Below the pieces are notes generated by a model that was given only the letters and a program-made list of their open reading frames with translations, searched no databases and was not told the DNA's origin. Below, piece after piece: positions 1 to 5,755 of a stretch of DNA of 7,478 nucleotides. The first letter of the stretch is position 1. Each line of letters opens with the position of its first letter. The translations under genes and the position numbers were made by a program. The stretch covers positions 1-7,478 of the forward strand of contig CAJKVX010000045.1 of the NCBI GenBank assembly GCA_905203455.1, written 5' to 3'. The DNA comes from an uncultured Eubacteriales bacterium (GTDB lineage Bacteria; Bacillota; Clostridia; Christensenellales; UBA1242).

Positions 1-5
1 GCCAT

Positions 6-150
6 TGTCACCCTGAGCACAGCCATTTAAACCATTACCCCCTGTCACCCTGAGCCAGCCGAAGGGTCTGTCATTCTGAGTGACCAACGGGAGTCGAATG
101 GGTTTGTCATGGTGAGCGGAGCCAAAGGCGAAGTCGAAACATCTAGATTT
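6..150. repeat. GC-rich interspersed repeat of TGTCAnnnTGAGC units
   Basis: Four degenerate copies of one unit start at 6, 43, 69 and 105. Each begins TGTCA followed by a three-base variable stretch (CCC, CCC, TTC or TGG) and TGAG, and the last three continue into a GAAGGGTCT, TCGAATGGGTT or CGAAACATCT-type end. The block is visibly richer in G+C than the AT-rich genes that follow. It resembles the short repeats with a consensus near TGTCATnCTGAGCGnAGnCGAAGnATCT that I recall as scattered through many bacterial genomes, and which are often mis-annotated as small proteins. It starts at or before the window edge. No transposase or long terminal inverted repeat is visible. Function unknown. Confidence 0.7.
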
Positions 151-382
151 CGCACTTGTGTATAAAATGGCGGGGCAGGTTGTGCATTGTGGTTTTGCCA
201 GATGAATTATAAATTCATTTATATATTATTTATAAACACATTATTAAGTCGAAATTTGTTTGCGTTTGGGGAATTTAATGTGTTATCATTGTATCAGGCA
301 AAGAATATGCTTTTGATTTTGGTTGCCGTTTTTAATTTATAAATTTATCACGCTAAGATAATACTAACTAAGATAGGATAAA
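151..382 (+). other. non-coding leader region upstream of the export cassette
   Basis: No credible gene is present. The stretch contains a perfect 7-bp palindrome with a 3-base centre (202-218, ATGAATT ATA AATTCAT), a possible promoter (260-289), and a GGCAA/TTGCC pair (297-301 with 323-327) followed by CGTTTTT that could fold as a weak attenuator-like hairpin. An 8-base direct repeat, CTAAGATA, occurs at 353-360 and 368-375 just before the first start codon. All of these are suggestive only. Confidence 0.4.
260..289 (+). promoter_or_regulatory. candidate promoter of the export cassette
   Basis: A weak -35, TTGCGT (260-265), is followed by an 18-base spacer and an extended -10, TGtTATCAT (hexamer 284-289). 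Transcription would start near 296 and leave a leader of about 87 bases. A competing site is TTGATT (313-318) with TATAAA (338-343) at a poor 19-base spacing. Neither is close to consensus, so the real start is uncertain. Confidence 0.35.
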
Positions 383-1267
383 ATGGATAAAAACAAATTT
401 AAAAATTCACTTACGGGAGCACCGCTTATTGATAAACCTAGGCTTGGGTTTGGGCGTAAGCGTATCTTTGACGCTGAAAATAAAATTATTGGAACTGTTA
501 GCGGAACCAAAATTTATGATTTAAACGGCAGGCTTTGGGGAAGAATTATTACCAAAAACGAGGCCTCTGGCTTCAACAAAAACGAAATTGTTGACCGTGG
601 CACCGTTATTGCAACAATTGATAACAAAAAAAATATCTATCGCAAGGAAACCTCTAAATACAAAACCGAGGCAGCTCCGACAACTTATGTTGGAACAATT
701 AAAAGCAATAAAACAGTGGCAATTGTTGTGCCTATTTTGGTTGCAACTTTGATAATAACGGCGGTTACAAGTGTTATTTTAAGCACAATTTTGAAAGATA
801 ACAGTGAAGATGATTATTTAAAAAATGCACCAGTTTTAGGTGTTTACAGCCAGGCGGACAATCAAAGTTGGAAGCAAAATACGCATATTGATATTTTTAG
901 AAGTAATCAATACAACACTGCTGAGTTTATTGCCCCAGGGGATACAGGCAGTTATGCATTTGTTGTTAGAAATGAAAACACTCATGCAATTTCATTTGCA
1001 ATTTCATTTAGGGAAGATAATGAACATAACTTTTCACTTAGATACAGATTGTCTGACCAAACAAGATATCTTATTGGTGGGGCAACAACATGGGTTAGCA
1101 TTGATAACCTTACAACCCGTGGCATTCAGTTGCTTGCGGGGGCAACGCAGGTGTTTGTGCTTGAATGGTGGTGGGACCCTAATTTAAGTGATGAAGATGA
1201 CACCATTAACGGGCAACAACAAAACACTTATAACATTGAAATTACAGTTACGGCTGAATTTGTTTAA
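383..1267 (+). CDS. membrane-anchored protein with TasA-like outer domain and beta-repeat cytosolic domain
   Basis: The 294-residue protein is not a named family that I recognise. Residues 20-80 contain two copies of a short beta-like motif, RIFDAENKIIGTV (27-39) and KIYDLNGRLWGRI (43-55), of the kind seen in small 'beta-flower' repeat domains. A single strong membrane helix lies at about 111-137, preceded by lysines, so the N-terminus should be cytosolic and residues 138-294 outside. The outer part has IAPGDTGSYAFVVRN (183-197), which resembles the LKPGD...F.F.N strand pair of TasA, and a tryptophan-rich EWWWDPN (261-267) followed by an acidic D/E stretch and a final beta strand, as in TasA/camelysin-like proteins. 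It is followed after 12 bases by a SipW-type peptidase, which fits a substrate or partner role. AGGA at 375-378 is a weak ribosome site close to the ATG. The TasA resemblance is by pattern only. Confidence 0.7.
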   Translation: MDKNKFKNSLTGAPLIDKPRLGFGRKRIFDAENKIIGTVSGTKIYDLNGRLWGRIITKNEASGFNKNEIVDRGTVIATIDNKKNIYRKETSKYKTEAAPTTYVGTIKSNKTVAIVVPILVATLIITAVTSVILSTILKDNSEDDYLKNAPVLGVYSQADNQSWKQNTHIDIFRSNQYNTAEFIAPGDTGSYAFVVRNENTHAISFAISFREDNEHNFSLRYRLSDQTRYLIGGATTWVSIDNLTTRGIQLLAGATQVFVLEWWWDPNLSDEDDTINGQQQNTYNIEITVTAEFV

Positions 1268-1279
1268 TGAAGGAAAATA

Positions 1280-2386
1280 ATGAACACTGAGCAATTAGAA
1301 ATAGAGCAAGTTAGTGAATTAAAGCCCGCAAAAAGCAAGGCAAGCAATGTTTTAGTTATTATTGGCAATGTTATCAAGTGGATAATTTTGGCAATTTTGG
1401 TGCTTATTGTTATTGGCAATGTGGTTTGCATTTACAAAATGAGGGTTAAGAATGAGCAAGTTCCAACTTTTTTGGGGTTTGCAAACGTTGAAGTGATTGG
1501 TAACAGCATGTATCCTACCCTTGAAATTGGTGACATTATTATTATTTTTAAATCTGGCAATTATAAGGTTGGAGATATTGTTACTTTTGTTGATAGCGTA
1601 GGGGTGGTTGTTACCCATCGTGTTGTTGAGGTAAGGGAAGATGGAACTTATGCCACCGCGGGGGACTACACCGGCAGTGAGGACCCACAGTTTTTAACAA
1701 ACAATGACATTGTTGGAAAGGTGATTTTAACTCTTTCGGGGTTTGGAAATGTTGTAAGGTTTTTCCAATCAATTTGGGGCATATTAATTTTAATTGCAAT
1801 TGGGTTTTTAATTATTGAATTGCCTTACATAATTAACGCCATTAGTGAAAGCGTTGAAAAACGGAAATTGAAAAAGCAAATTGAGAAAAAAGAAGCAGAG
1901 CAAAGCGGGATAGTTGCAGGCGAAGACGCAAGCGTGAAAGAAAATGTTAGCAGAGAAGAGCAGAAAGAAATGGAAAATGCCAATGCAAAAGACGCAAGCG
2001 AAGGAGAACAAAACTGGCAAGCAACAGAAAGTGCTAGCACTAAAAATGAAAGCGAAGGAGAACAAAATCGGCAAGTAGCAGAAAGTGCTGATAGTCAAGA
2101 CAAGAAAGAAATTTCTAGCGTAAAAAACAATGGCGAGCAAACAAAAGACCAGCAGGCAGCACAAAATTTTGACATGAAAAACACAAGAGAGCAAACACAA
2201 GGCTTGATTGCAACAGAAAATGTCGTGACAGGCAATGCTTTAACTGAAAGTGAAAAAAATGTTGTTCCTGCAATTAGCAGTGAAAAAGGTGATGTTAAGA
2301 AGAAACCATTAAAAGTGGGGCAAGCAAACAAAACAAATAAAAAAACAGGGCAGAAAAAGAAGATTAGTGTTCAAAAGAAAAATTAA
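1280..2386 (+). CDS. SipW-type (ER-type, S26B) signal peptidase I with long charged C-terminal tail
   Basis: This membrane peptidase removes signal peptides from exported proteins. Membrane helix 1 spans about 23-51. The catalytic serine is S76 in GNSMYPTL. The general base is H113 in VTHRVVEV, where bacterial LepB enzymes have lysine; this marks the ER/archaeal/SipW branch. The ATAGDYTGSEDP segment (125-136) supplies the conserved aspartates D129 and D135. Helix 2 spans about 157-188 and is followed by KRKLKK, which places the rest in the cytosol. Family members normally end near here. This one adds about 180 low-complexity residues rich in E, Q, N and K, with an 18-residue tandem repeat and a very basic end. 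The start is supported by AAGGA (1270-1274) five bases upstream. It lies 12 bases after the TasA-like gene and upstream of a secreted TasA-like gene, as sipW lies with tasA. The peptidase assignment is firm; the substrates are inferred. Confidence 0.92.
   Translation: MNTEQLEIEQVSELKPAKSKASNVLVIIGNVIKWIILAILVLIVIGNVVCIYKMRVKNEQVPTFLGFANVEVIGNSMYPTLEIGDIIIIFKSGNYKVGDIVTFVDSVGVVVTHRVVEVREDGTYATAGDYTGSEDPQFLTNNDIVGKVILTLSGFGNVVRFFQSIWGILILIAIGFLIIELPYIINAISESVEKRKLKKQIEKKEAEQSGIVAGEDASVKENVSREEQKEMENANAKDASEGEQNWQATESASTKNESEGEQNRQVAESADSQDKKEISSVKNNGEQTKDQQAAQNFDMKNTREQTQGLIATENVVTGNALTESEKNVVPAISSEKGDVKKKPLKVGQANKTNKKTGQKKKISVQKKN
1997..2104 (+). repeat. 54-bp in-frame tandem duplication in the signal peptidase tail
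   Basis: Copy 1 (1997-2050) and copy 2 (2051-2104) both begin AGCGAAGGAGAACAAAA and share CAGAAAGTGCT further on. They encode 18-residue units starting at S240 and S258, with SEGEQN and ESA in common. More degenerate units can be guessed from the recurring EQ pairs at residues 227, 243, 261, 286 and 304. The copies have diverged mainly in the last third. Confidence 0.85.
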
Positions 2387-2461
2387 AAAATGCCTATGAA
2401 ATTAGGCAAAAATAAAGTAACAAAAACAGCGGTTAAAAACATAACGACTAAAATAAAGTAA
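2387..2461 (+). other. in-frame open stretch after the signal peptidase stop codon
   Basis: After the TAA at 2384-2386 the same reading frame stays open for 24 codons, to a TAA at 2459-2461. It would encode a lysine/threonine/asparagine-rich peptide (MPMKLGKNKVTKTAVKNITT followed by KIK), very like the basic end of the peptidase tail. No ribosome site precedes the ATG at 2390. It may be a former part of the tail cut off by a nonsense change, or chance in A-rich DNA. Confidence 0.35.
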
Positions 2462-2485
2462 GTTTTTAATTTAAACTGCATTGGG

Positions 2486-2515
2486 TAGACAAAACTAAAT
2501 TAAAAATGCTAAAAT
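2486..2515 (+). promoter_or_regulatory. promoter of the secreted TasA-like gene
   Basis: TAGACA (2486-2491, one mismatch to TTGACA) is followed by an 18-base spacer and an extended -10, TGcTAAAAT (hexamer 2510-2515, one mismatch). Transcription would begin near 2522, just ahead of the ribosome site at 2529-2536. This gives the third cassette gene its own promoter, so it could be made in excess over the peptidase, as expected for a structural substrate. Confidence 0.55.
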
Positions 2516-2539
2516 TTAAATAGCGTTTAGGAAGGGAAA

Positions 2540-3142
2540 GTGAAAACAAAAAGAACAAAAAACAAAGTGCTTAATATGTGTATTCTTGCAACTTTGGTTG
2601 TTGCTGTTCTTTTTGCAACCGTTACAATTTCTGCCGCAAGGTTTTCATCTGTAATTTCATCTGACAGCACAAACAGAGGTGCAAAGTGGTGGGTTAAAGT
2701 GAATAATTATGAGGCGTTTTCAACGCAGTCATTCATTGTTAACCTTGCTGACACCGCTGATGAAAATGAAAATGTTGCAGAGGGAACAGTTGCCCCTGGA
2801 AGCAGTGGAACATTAACTTTTCTTATTGATTGCACAAGTTGTGAGGTTGATGTTGTTTACACTTTAAGCATTGATTTTCATGATGCGGCAACAGAGTATC
2901 CTAACATTATGTTTTTTGTTGGCACAAGTGGGCAAAGTGATTATCAGGAAATTGAAATAGGTGAAACTCAAATTTCGGGGCAAATTCCGCTGAATGTTGA
3001 AAATATGTCAACCCAAAGTGAAACTGTTGAAATTAATTGGGTTTGGCCTGTTGATGAGTCTGTTAATGAATCAGAATTTGCAGGCAAAGACTTTCAGTTT
3101 GATGTTACAATTATTGCAAGCCAAGACCAGTCAAATTTATAA
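2540..3142 (+). CDS. secreted TasA/camelysin-like protein, probable SipW-type peptidase substrate
   Basis: The protein has 200 residues. The basic N-terminus (KTKRTKNK, 2-9) and hydrophobic stretch (about 12-32) form a signal peptide ending in TISAARFSS, which resembles the alanine-plus-phenylalanine junction after TasA-type signals. The mature part is beta-rich, with VAPGSSGTLTFLID (84-97), comparable to the PGD...F.F strand of TasA, and a late EINWVWP (164-170) followed by an acidic loop and a final strand (FQFDVTII, 185-192). C98 and C101 form a CxxC pair (DCTSCE) likely to be oxidised outside the cell. The start is GTG with AGGAAGGG at 2529-2536; the next in-frame Met (residue 13) would remove the basic region, so GTG is preferred. 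It may form or decorate surface fibres. The family resemblance is moderate and judged by eye. Confidence 0.75.
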   Translation: MKTKRTKNKVLNMCILATLVVAVLFATVTISAARFSSVISSDSTNRGAKWWVKVNNYEAFSTQSFIVNLADTADENENVAEGTVAPGSSGTLTFLIDCTSCEVDVVYTLSIDFHDAATEYPNIMFFVGTSGQSDYQEIEIGETQISGQIPLNVENMSTQSETVEINWVWPVDESVNESEFAGKDFQFDVTIIASQDQSNL

Positions 3143-3172
3143 TATAATTAAAAATATTAATAGTTTTAAACA

Positions 3173-3208
3173 AGCAAAAAACCTTGGCATTTGCCAAGGC
3201 TTTTTGCT
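3173..3208. terminator. bidirectional intrinsic terminator
   Basis: CCTTGGC (3182-3188) pairs with GCCAAGG (3193-3199) around an ATTT loop. The flanks AGCAAAAA (3173-3180) and TTTTTGCT (3201-3208) extend the pairing and supply a U-tract in both directions. On the plus strand it ends the secreted TasA-like gene 30 bases after its stop. On the minus strand it gives six U's (3181-3176) and ends the predicted small RNA. Confidence 0.9.
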
Positions 3209-3317
3209 GGATAAAACAAAATGAGTTTTTAGCATATTAAGAGTGGGAAAAGTTCTTAATAGCCTTTATAGGATTTAATTCCTTTTTTCAGTAATTAAGT
3301 AACTCCAACTCAATTAC
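3176..3317 (-). ncRNA. predicted ~142-nt structured small RNA, no known family recognised
   Basis: A strong minus-strand promoter predicts transcription from G at 3317. From that very base the RNA can fold as a hairpin: 3317-3308 pairs with 3300-3291 (GUAAUUgAGU with ACUuAAUUAC, one mismatch, 7-base loop). After a purine-rich linker containing AAAAAAGGA, a second hairpin has a perfect 8-bp stem, UAUUAAGA (3261-3254) with UCUUAAUA (3242-3235), and an 11-base loop carrying CUUUUCCCAC. A single-stranded A/U-rich stretch leads to the intrinsic terminator (3208-3173). The linker and the pyrimidine loop could expose anti-Shine-Dalgarno-like bases. No open reading frame with a ribosome site fits inside. 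No gene lies downstream in the same direction, so it is not a leader or riboswitch. I do not recognise a known RNA class. The prediction rests on promoter, hairpin at +1 and terminator agreeing. Confidence 0.5.
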
Positions 3318-3323
3318 GCATTG

Positions 3324-3352
3324 ATTTTAACATTAAAGGTAAGGTTTGTCAA
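3324..3352 (-). promoter_or_regulatory. near-consensus promoter of the predicted small RNA
   Basis: On the minus strand, TTGACA (3352-3347, perfect) is followed by a 17-base spacer and TGtTAAAAT (hexamer 3329-3324; one mismatch and an extended -10). The computed +1 is G3317. This is one of the best promoters in the window, yet no protein gene lies downstream of it. Confidence 0.6.
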
Positions 3353-3376
3353 TAGGGTTGTGACAAATTTTTGTCA
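3345..3376. promoter_or_regulatory. palindromic operator candidate between divergent promoters
   Basis: TGACAAATTTTTGTCA (3361-3376) is a perfect 7-bp inverted repeat with a 2-base centre. A third half-site, TTTGTCA (3345-3351), overlaps the -35 of the small RNA promoter. The site lies upstream of the thioesterase promoter on the other side. A regulator bound here could act on both. The binding protein is not known. Confidence 0.45.
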
Positions 3377-3412
3377 AAAAGATTAAAATTTTGTTCAAAA
3401 AAGAAACAATAG

Positions 3413-3452
3413 TTGACTTTAATGTTTAATAAGATTTAGAATTTGGTATAAT
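3413..3452 (+). promoter_or_regulatory. two overlapping promoters of the thioesterase gene
   Basis: Promoter 1 is TTGACT (3413-3418), an 18-base spacer and TAGAAT (3437-3442). Promoter 2 is an extended -10, TGgTATAAT (hexamer 3447-3452, perfect), with no good -35. Their starts would be about ten bases apart. Either leaves a leader of roughly 40-50 bases before the ATG at 3498. Confidence 0.55.
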
Positions 3453-3497
3453 ATCTGGGCAATTTATCTAATAAATTAATTTTTTTTGGGGGAGATT

Positions 3498-3986
3498 ATG
3501 AAAGTTTTAAAACAACAAACTAACAGCACAGATTGCCTTGTTTGCGGTGAAAACAATGAACTTGGCTTACATGCCAATTTTTATGAAATGGAAGATGGAA
3601 GCGTTGTGGCTTTGGCAAGGTTTAAACCACAGCATCAAAGTTATCCTAACAGAACTCATGGTGGAATGATTGCAAGCCTTATTGATGAAACAGTTGGAAG
3701 ATTGTTGTGGATTAAAGAACCTAACACTTTTGCTGTTACCAGCACCCTTACAATAAAATACAGAAAGCCTGTGCCTTATGACGCTGACCTTAAATGCATT
3801 GCAACAATGAATTCAAACAACAGCAGAGGGTTTACTGGCAGTGCAAAAATTGTTGATTGTCAGGGGAATGTTCTTGCAACTGGTGAGGCTATTTATGTTA
3901 AAGCACCCATTGAAAAAATAAGCAACAGAGATGATGATGCCTTTTTGGTTGAAGGCAAAACTCCGCTTGATGAAATTGATATTTAA
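3498..3986 (+). CDS. PaaI-family hotdog-fold thioesterase
   Basis: The 162-residue protein has the length and order of PaaI-type acyl-CoA thioesterases, which hydrolyse acyl- or aryl-CoA esters in the cytosol as tetramers or dimers. CLVCGENNELGL (13-24) matches the C-x-x-C-G...N..GL signature at the start of many members. The active-site loop HGGMIASLIDETVGR (54-68) supplies HGG and the acid pair D63-E64. Then follow the strands VTSTLTIKYRKPVP (80-93) and the central strand region to VLATGEAIYVK (125-135). The chosen start is ATG at 3498, preceded by GGGGGAG (3488-3494). An in-frame TTG at 3486 would lie within or ahead of that ribosome site and add only four residues. The gene is alone between its own promoters and an independently promoted gene. 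The substrate cannot be read from the sequence. Confidence 0.9.
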   Translation: MKVLKQQTNSTDCLVCGENNELGLHANFYEMEDGSVVALARFKPQHQSYPNRTHGGMIASLIDETVGRLLWIKEPNTFAVTSTLTIKYRKPVPYDADLKCIATMNSNNSRGFTGSAKIVDCQGNVLATGEAIYVKAPIEKISNRDDDAFLVEGKTPLDEIDI

Positions 3987-4129
3987 ACTAATTTAAAAAT
4001 TAATAGTTATGGCAACAAAAATTAATATATGGCTTTGCTTTTGAAAGCAATAATAGGGCACTAGTTATATATTTTGTGAAGACGAAGAAAGTTAAAATTT
4101 TGAAATTTAAAATTGTTTTATTGTTTGGT
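3987..4129 (+). other. non-coding spacer with A/T tracts upstream of a strong promoter
   Basis: No gene is seen. A short inverted repeat, TTGCTT with AAGCAA (4035-4050), lacks a U-tract and is not a convincing terminator for the thioesterase gene. Runs of A and T at about 4090-4125 sit immediately upstream of the -35 at 4130 and could act as an UP element. Confidence 0.35.
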
Positions 4130-4159
4130 TTGACACAAGGTTTTGCTTTGTGTCATAAT
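4130..4159 (+). promoter_or_regulatory. strong promoter overlaid by a long inverted repeat
   Basis: TTGACA (4130-4135, perfect) is followed by an 18-base spacer and an extended -10, TGtCATAAT (hexamer 4154-4159). The inverted repeat TGACACAAgG (4131-4140) with CtTTGTGTCA (4146-4155) fills the whole spacer and covers the -35 and part of the -10, as repressor or MerR-type operators do. The computed transcription start, about 4166, falls in AAAGGAGG (4165-4172), so the message would have a leader of only about 13 bases. As RNA from an upstream start the same repeat would instead form a 10-bp hairpin. Confidence 0.6.
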
Positions 4160-4178
4160 TTATTAAAGGAGGATTTTT

Positions 4179-4709
4179 ATGAAAACTAAAGGGATAATTT
4201 TTGGGGCTCTTACAAGCATTTTTTCATTGCTTATAATTGTTCCTATGTGCATTGGCAACTGGATTAGGTATGTTGGCGATGATATGGCTGATACGGTTGG
4301 AGATGCTCTTAGCATGTTCAATGATTGGTCAAACACCGTAACAGCATATGAAGCGTTTCAAAAGGATTTTCCAGTTTTTTGGACAGTGCTTATTCAAATT
4401 GCAGTAATTGTTGCCTTGGTTGCAGGCGTCGCATACCTAATTCTTTATGTTCTTGACCTTGCAAAAGTAACAAAACCTGAAAAGACTGCTGCACTTAAAA
4501 AATTTCTGTCAATCATTATGTTAGTTGCAGGAATTGTTGTTGCTATTTCTGGTATTATTTTTATAATAACTAACGCTCTTGTGGTTGAAAGTGTGACACT
4601 TTATGGGTTCACTGCTACTGCTGGGTTCTATCTTGCTTGCATTTTCCCAATTCTTGCAGGAATTTGTGGTTTGCTTGGCGCAGACAAAGCAAAAAGTAAA
4701 AGAAAATAG
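4179..4709 (+). CDS. four-helix membrane protein of unknown function
   Basis: I do not recognise a family for this 176-residue protein. It has four hydrophobic segments at about 5-26, 67-92, 108-131 and 143-168. A short, mostly polar and acidic loop (27-66, with GDDMAD and a predicted helix around SMFNDWSNTVTAYEAF) lies between helices 1 and 2, and a basic loop (95-109, KVTKPEKTAALKK) between helices 2 and 3. The end is very basic (KAKSKRK). By the positive-inside rule both termini and the 95-109 loop are cytosolic and the acidic loop is outside. The ribosome site AAAGGAGG (4165-4172) is near ideal, suggesting high expression under the regulated promoter ahead of it. It is a single gene with its own terminator. 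No enzymatic motif is visible. Confidence 0.85.
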   Translation: MKTKGIIFGALTSIFSLLIIVPMCIGNWIRYVGDDMADTVGDALSMFNDWSNTVTAYEAFQKDFPVFWTVLIQIAVIVALVAGVAYLILYVLDLAKVTKPEKTAALKKFLSIIMLVAGIVVAISGIIFIITNALVVESVTLYGFTATAGFYLACIFPILAGICGLLGADKAKSKRK

Positions 4710-4715
4710 GTAATG

Positions 4716-4752
4716 AAAAAAATAAAAGGCCGAAAAGGCTTTTTATTTTTTT
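4716..4752. terminator. bidirectional terminator between convergent genes
   Basis: A-rich sequence running to GGCC (4728-4731) pairs with GGCT and T-rich sequence (4737-4747) around a GAAAA loop, followed by a run of T's to 4752. The minus strand likewise ends in A/U-rich pairing plus a U-run. It ends the membrane protein gene directly after its stop and can also stop transcripts of the minus-strand DegV pair. Confidence 0.85.
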
Positions 4753-4880
4753 ATTAGTTTTTATGAAAACCTATTTTATAAATTTAAAACTTATGTTTTT
4801 TAAAGGTTATGTAAAGATATTTTATTTAAACTTTAATAAGAGCATAAGCAAGATTATATGCATCAAAAATTTAAATGTTC

Positions 4881-5726
4881 TTATTGTTCATTTTCAAGGT
4901 AAAGAATGCCAATTGCAGTGTCACCACAGTGGGTGCAAATTGTTGAGTTTGCCCTTGCTGTGTAAATTGTTTTAAATCCTTTTTCTTTTAGCCTTTGTTT
5001 TGCAAGGTTAACAAGTTCCTCGTTATATTTTGTGTAAGAAACAAAAGCGTAAGAAAGGTCAATGTTTGGGTGGTCAGCAAACACATCATCAATGTAATTA
5101 TTAAGGCATCTTTGCATTGGCCCGCGATATTTATGGTTGCTGGTGGCTTTGCCGTTTTTCATGATAATTTCTGGCTTAATTTTAAGTAAATTTGCCCCAA
5201 GCATTTGCAAAATTGAACATCTGCCACCCTTATAAAGGTAATATACATTTTCAACAATAAAACTAAGTTGAACTGTTTTCTTCCTTTGCTCAACTTTTTT
5301 TACTATTTCAGCCGGTGCAGTGCCGGCGTTTGCCAAGTTTCTGGCATAAATTGCAAGCAGGGCAATGCCCGTGCAAAGAGTTTGAGTGTCAATTATGTAA
5401 ACATTATTAAAATTTTCGCTGGCTTTTACTGCATTTTCATAGGCACAACTAACACCACTTGAACTTGAAAGGTGAATAATTGCCTCATAACCACAGTTTA
5501 TGCAGTTTTCAAAAAGTTCTTTAAACTGAAACTCGTTAACTGCGCTTGTTTTTGGCAGTGTTTTTGTTTTTTCATAATATTCAAAAATTTCGTCTTGATT
5601 AAAGGTGCCGTCAAGTTTTGTCTCTTCGCCAAAACAAATTGTAAACGGCGTGGTTTTAATGTCATATTTATCAAGAAGTTCTTTTGGAATGTCAATTGTT
5701 GATTCACTGGTTATTGCTATTTTCAT
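4881..5726 (-). CDS. DegV/FakB-like fatty-acid-binding protein, second gene of a tandem pair
   Basis: DegV proteins bind a fatty acid and, as FakB, present it to the kinase FakA for phosphorylation and entry into phospholipid synthesis. The 281 residues match the usual length. Visible family marks are TSESTIDIP (6-14), PKTSAVN (58-64) with T60 at the expected carboxylate-binding position, VYIIDTQTLCTGIALLAI (109-126), LYKGGRCS (164-171), KPEIIM (184-189), and CTHCGDTAIGILY (264-276), whose H266 lies where FakB proteins have a conserved histidine. The usual TSQPS and LSGTY motifs are altered (TSAVN; SSSSGVSCAYENA, 87-99). It has nine cysteines, including C264 and C267 around that histidine. 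AAAAGGAGA precedes the ATG. It lies 29 bases after its paralogue and shares its promoter. No fakA-like kinase gene is in the window. Confidence 0.92.
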   Translation of the reverse strand: MKIAITSESTIDIPKELLDKYDIKTTPFTICFGEETKLDGTFNQDEIFEYYEKTKTLPKTSAVNEFQFKELFENCINCGYEAIIHLSSSSGVSCAYENAVKASENFNNVYIIDTQTLCTGIALLAIYARNLANAGTAPAEIVKKVEQRKKTVQLSFIVENVYYLYKGGRCSILQMLGANLLKIKPEIIMKNGKATSNHKYRGPMQRCLNNYIDDVFADHPNIDLSYAFVSYTKYNEELVNLAKQRLKEKGFKTIYTARANSTICTHCGDTAIGILYLENEQ

Positions 5727-5755
5727 TATATTCTCCTTTTTATACTTTAAGTTTA

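Noticed and set aside
6..150. CRISPR array
   Set aside because: Units are degenerate, unevenly spaced and lack constant-length unique spacers.
840..1187. Alternative plus-strand frame inside the first cassette gene
   Set aside because: No ribosome site or domain; the containing frame has a clear membrane helix and TasA-like pattern.
1808..2331. Long minus-strand open frames opposite the signal peptidase tail
   Set aside because: They are the complement of a low-complexity charged tail, giving Phe/Leu/Cys-rich pseudo-hydrophobic peptides without ribosome sites.
3137..3235. 32-codon minus-strand frame starting ATG at 3235
   Set aside because: It has no ribosome site and runs through the strong terminator and past its U-tract.
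3486..3497. TTG start four codons upstream for the thioesterase
   Set aside because: It overlaps the GGGGGAG ribosome site that serves the ATG at 3498 and has none of its own.
4035..4050. TTGCTT/AAGCAA inverted repeat as terminator of the thioesterase gene
   Set aside because: Short stem and no U-tract after it on either strand.
4763..4975. 70-codon plus-strand frame
   Set aside because: It overlaps the end of the well-supported minus-strand DegV gene, follows a terminator and has no recognisable ribosome site or domain.
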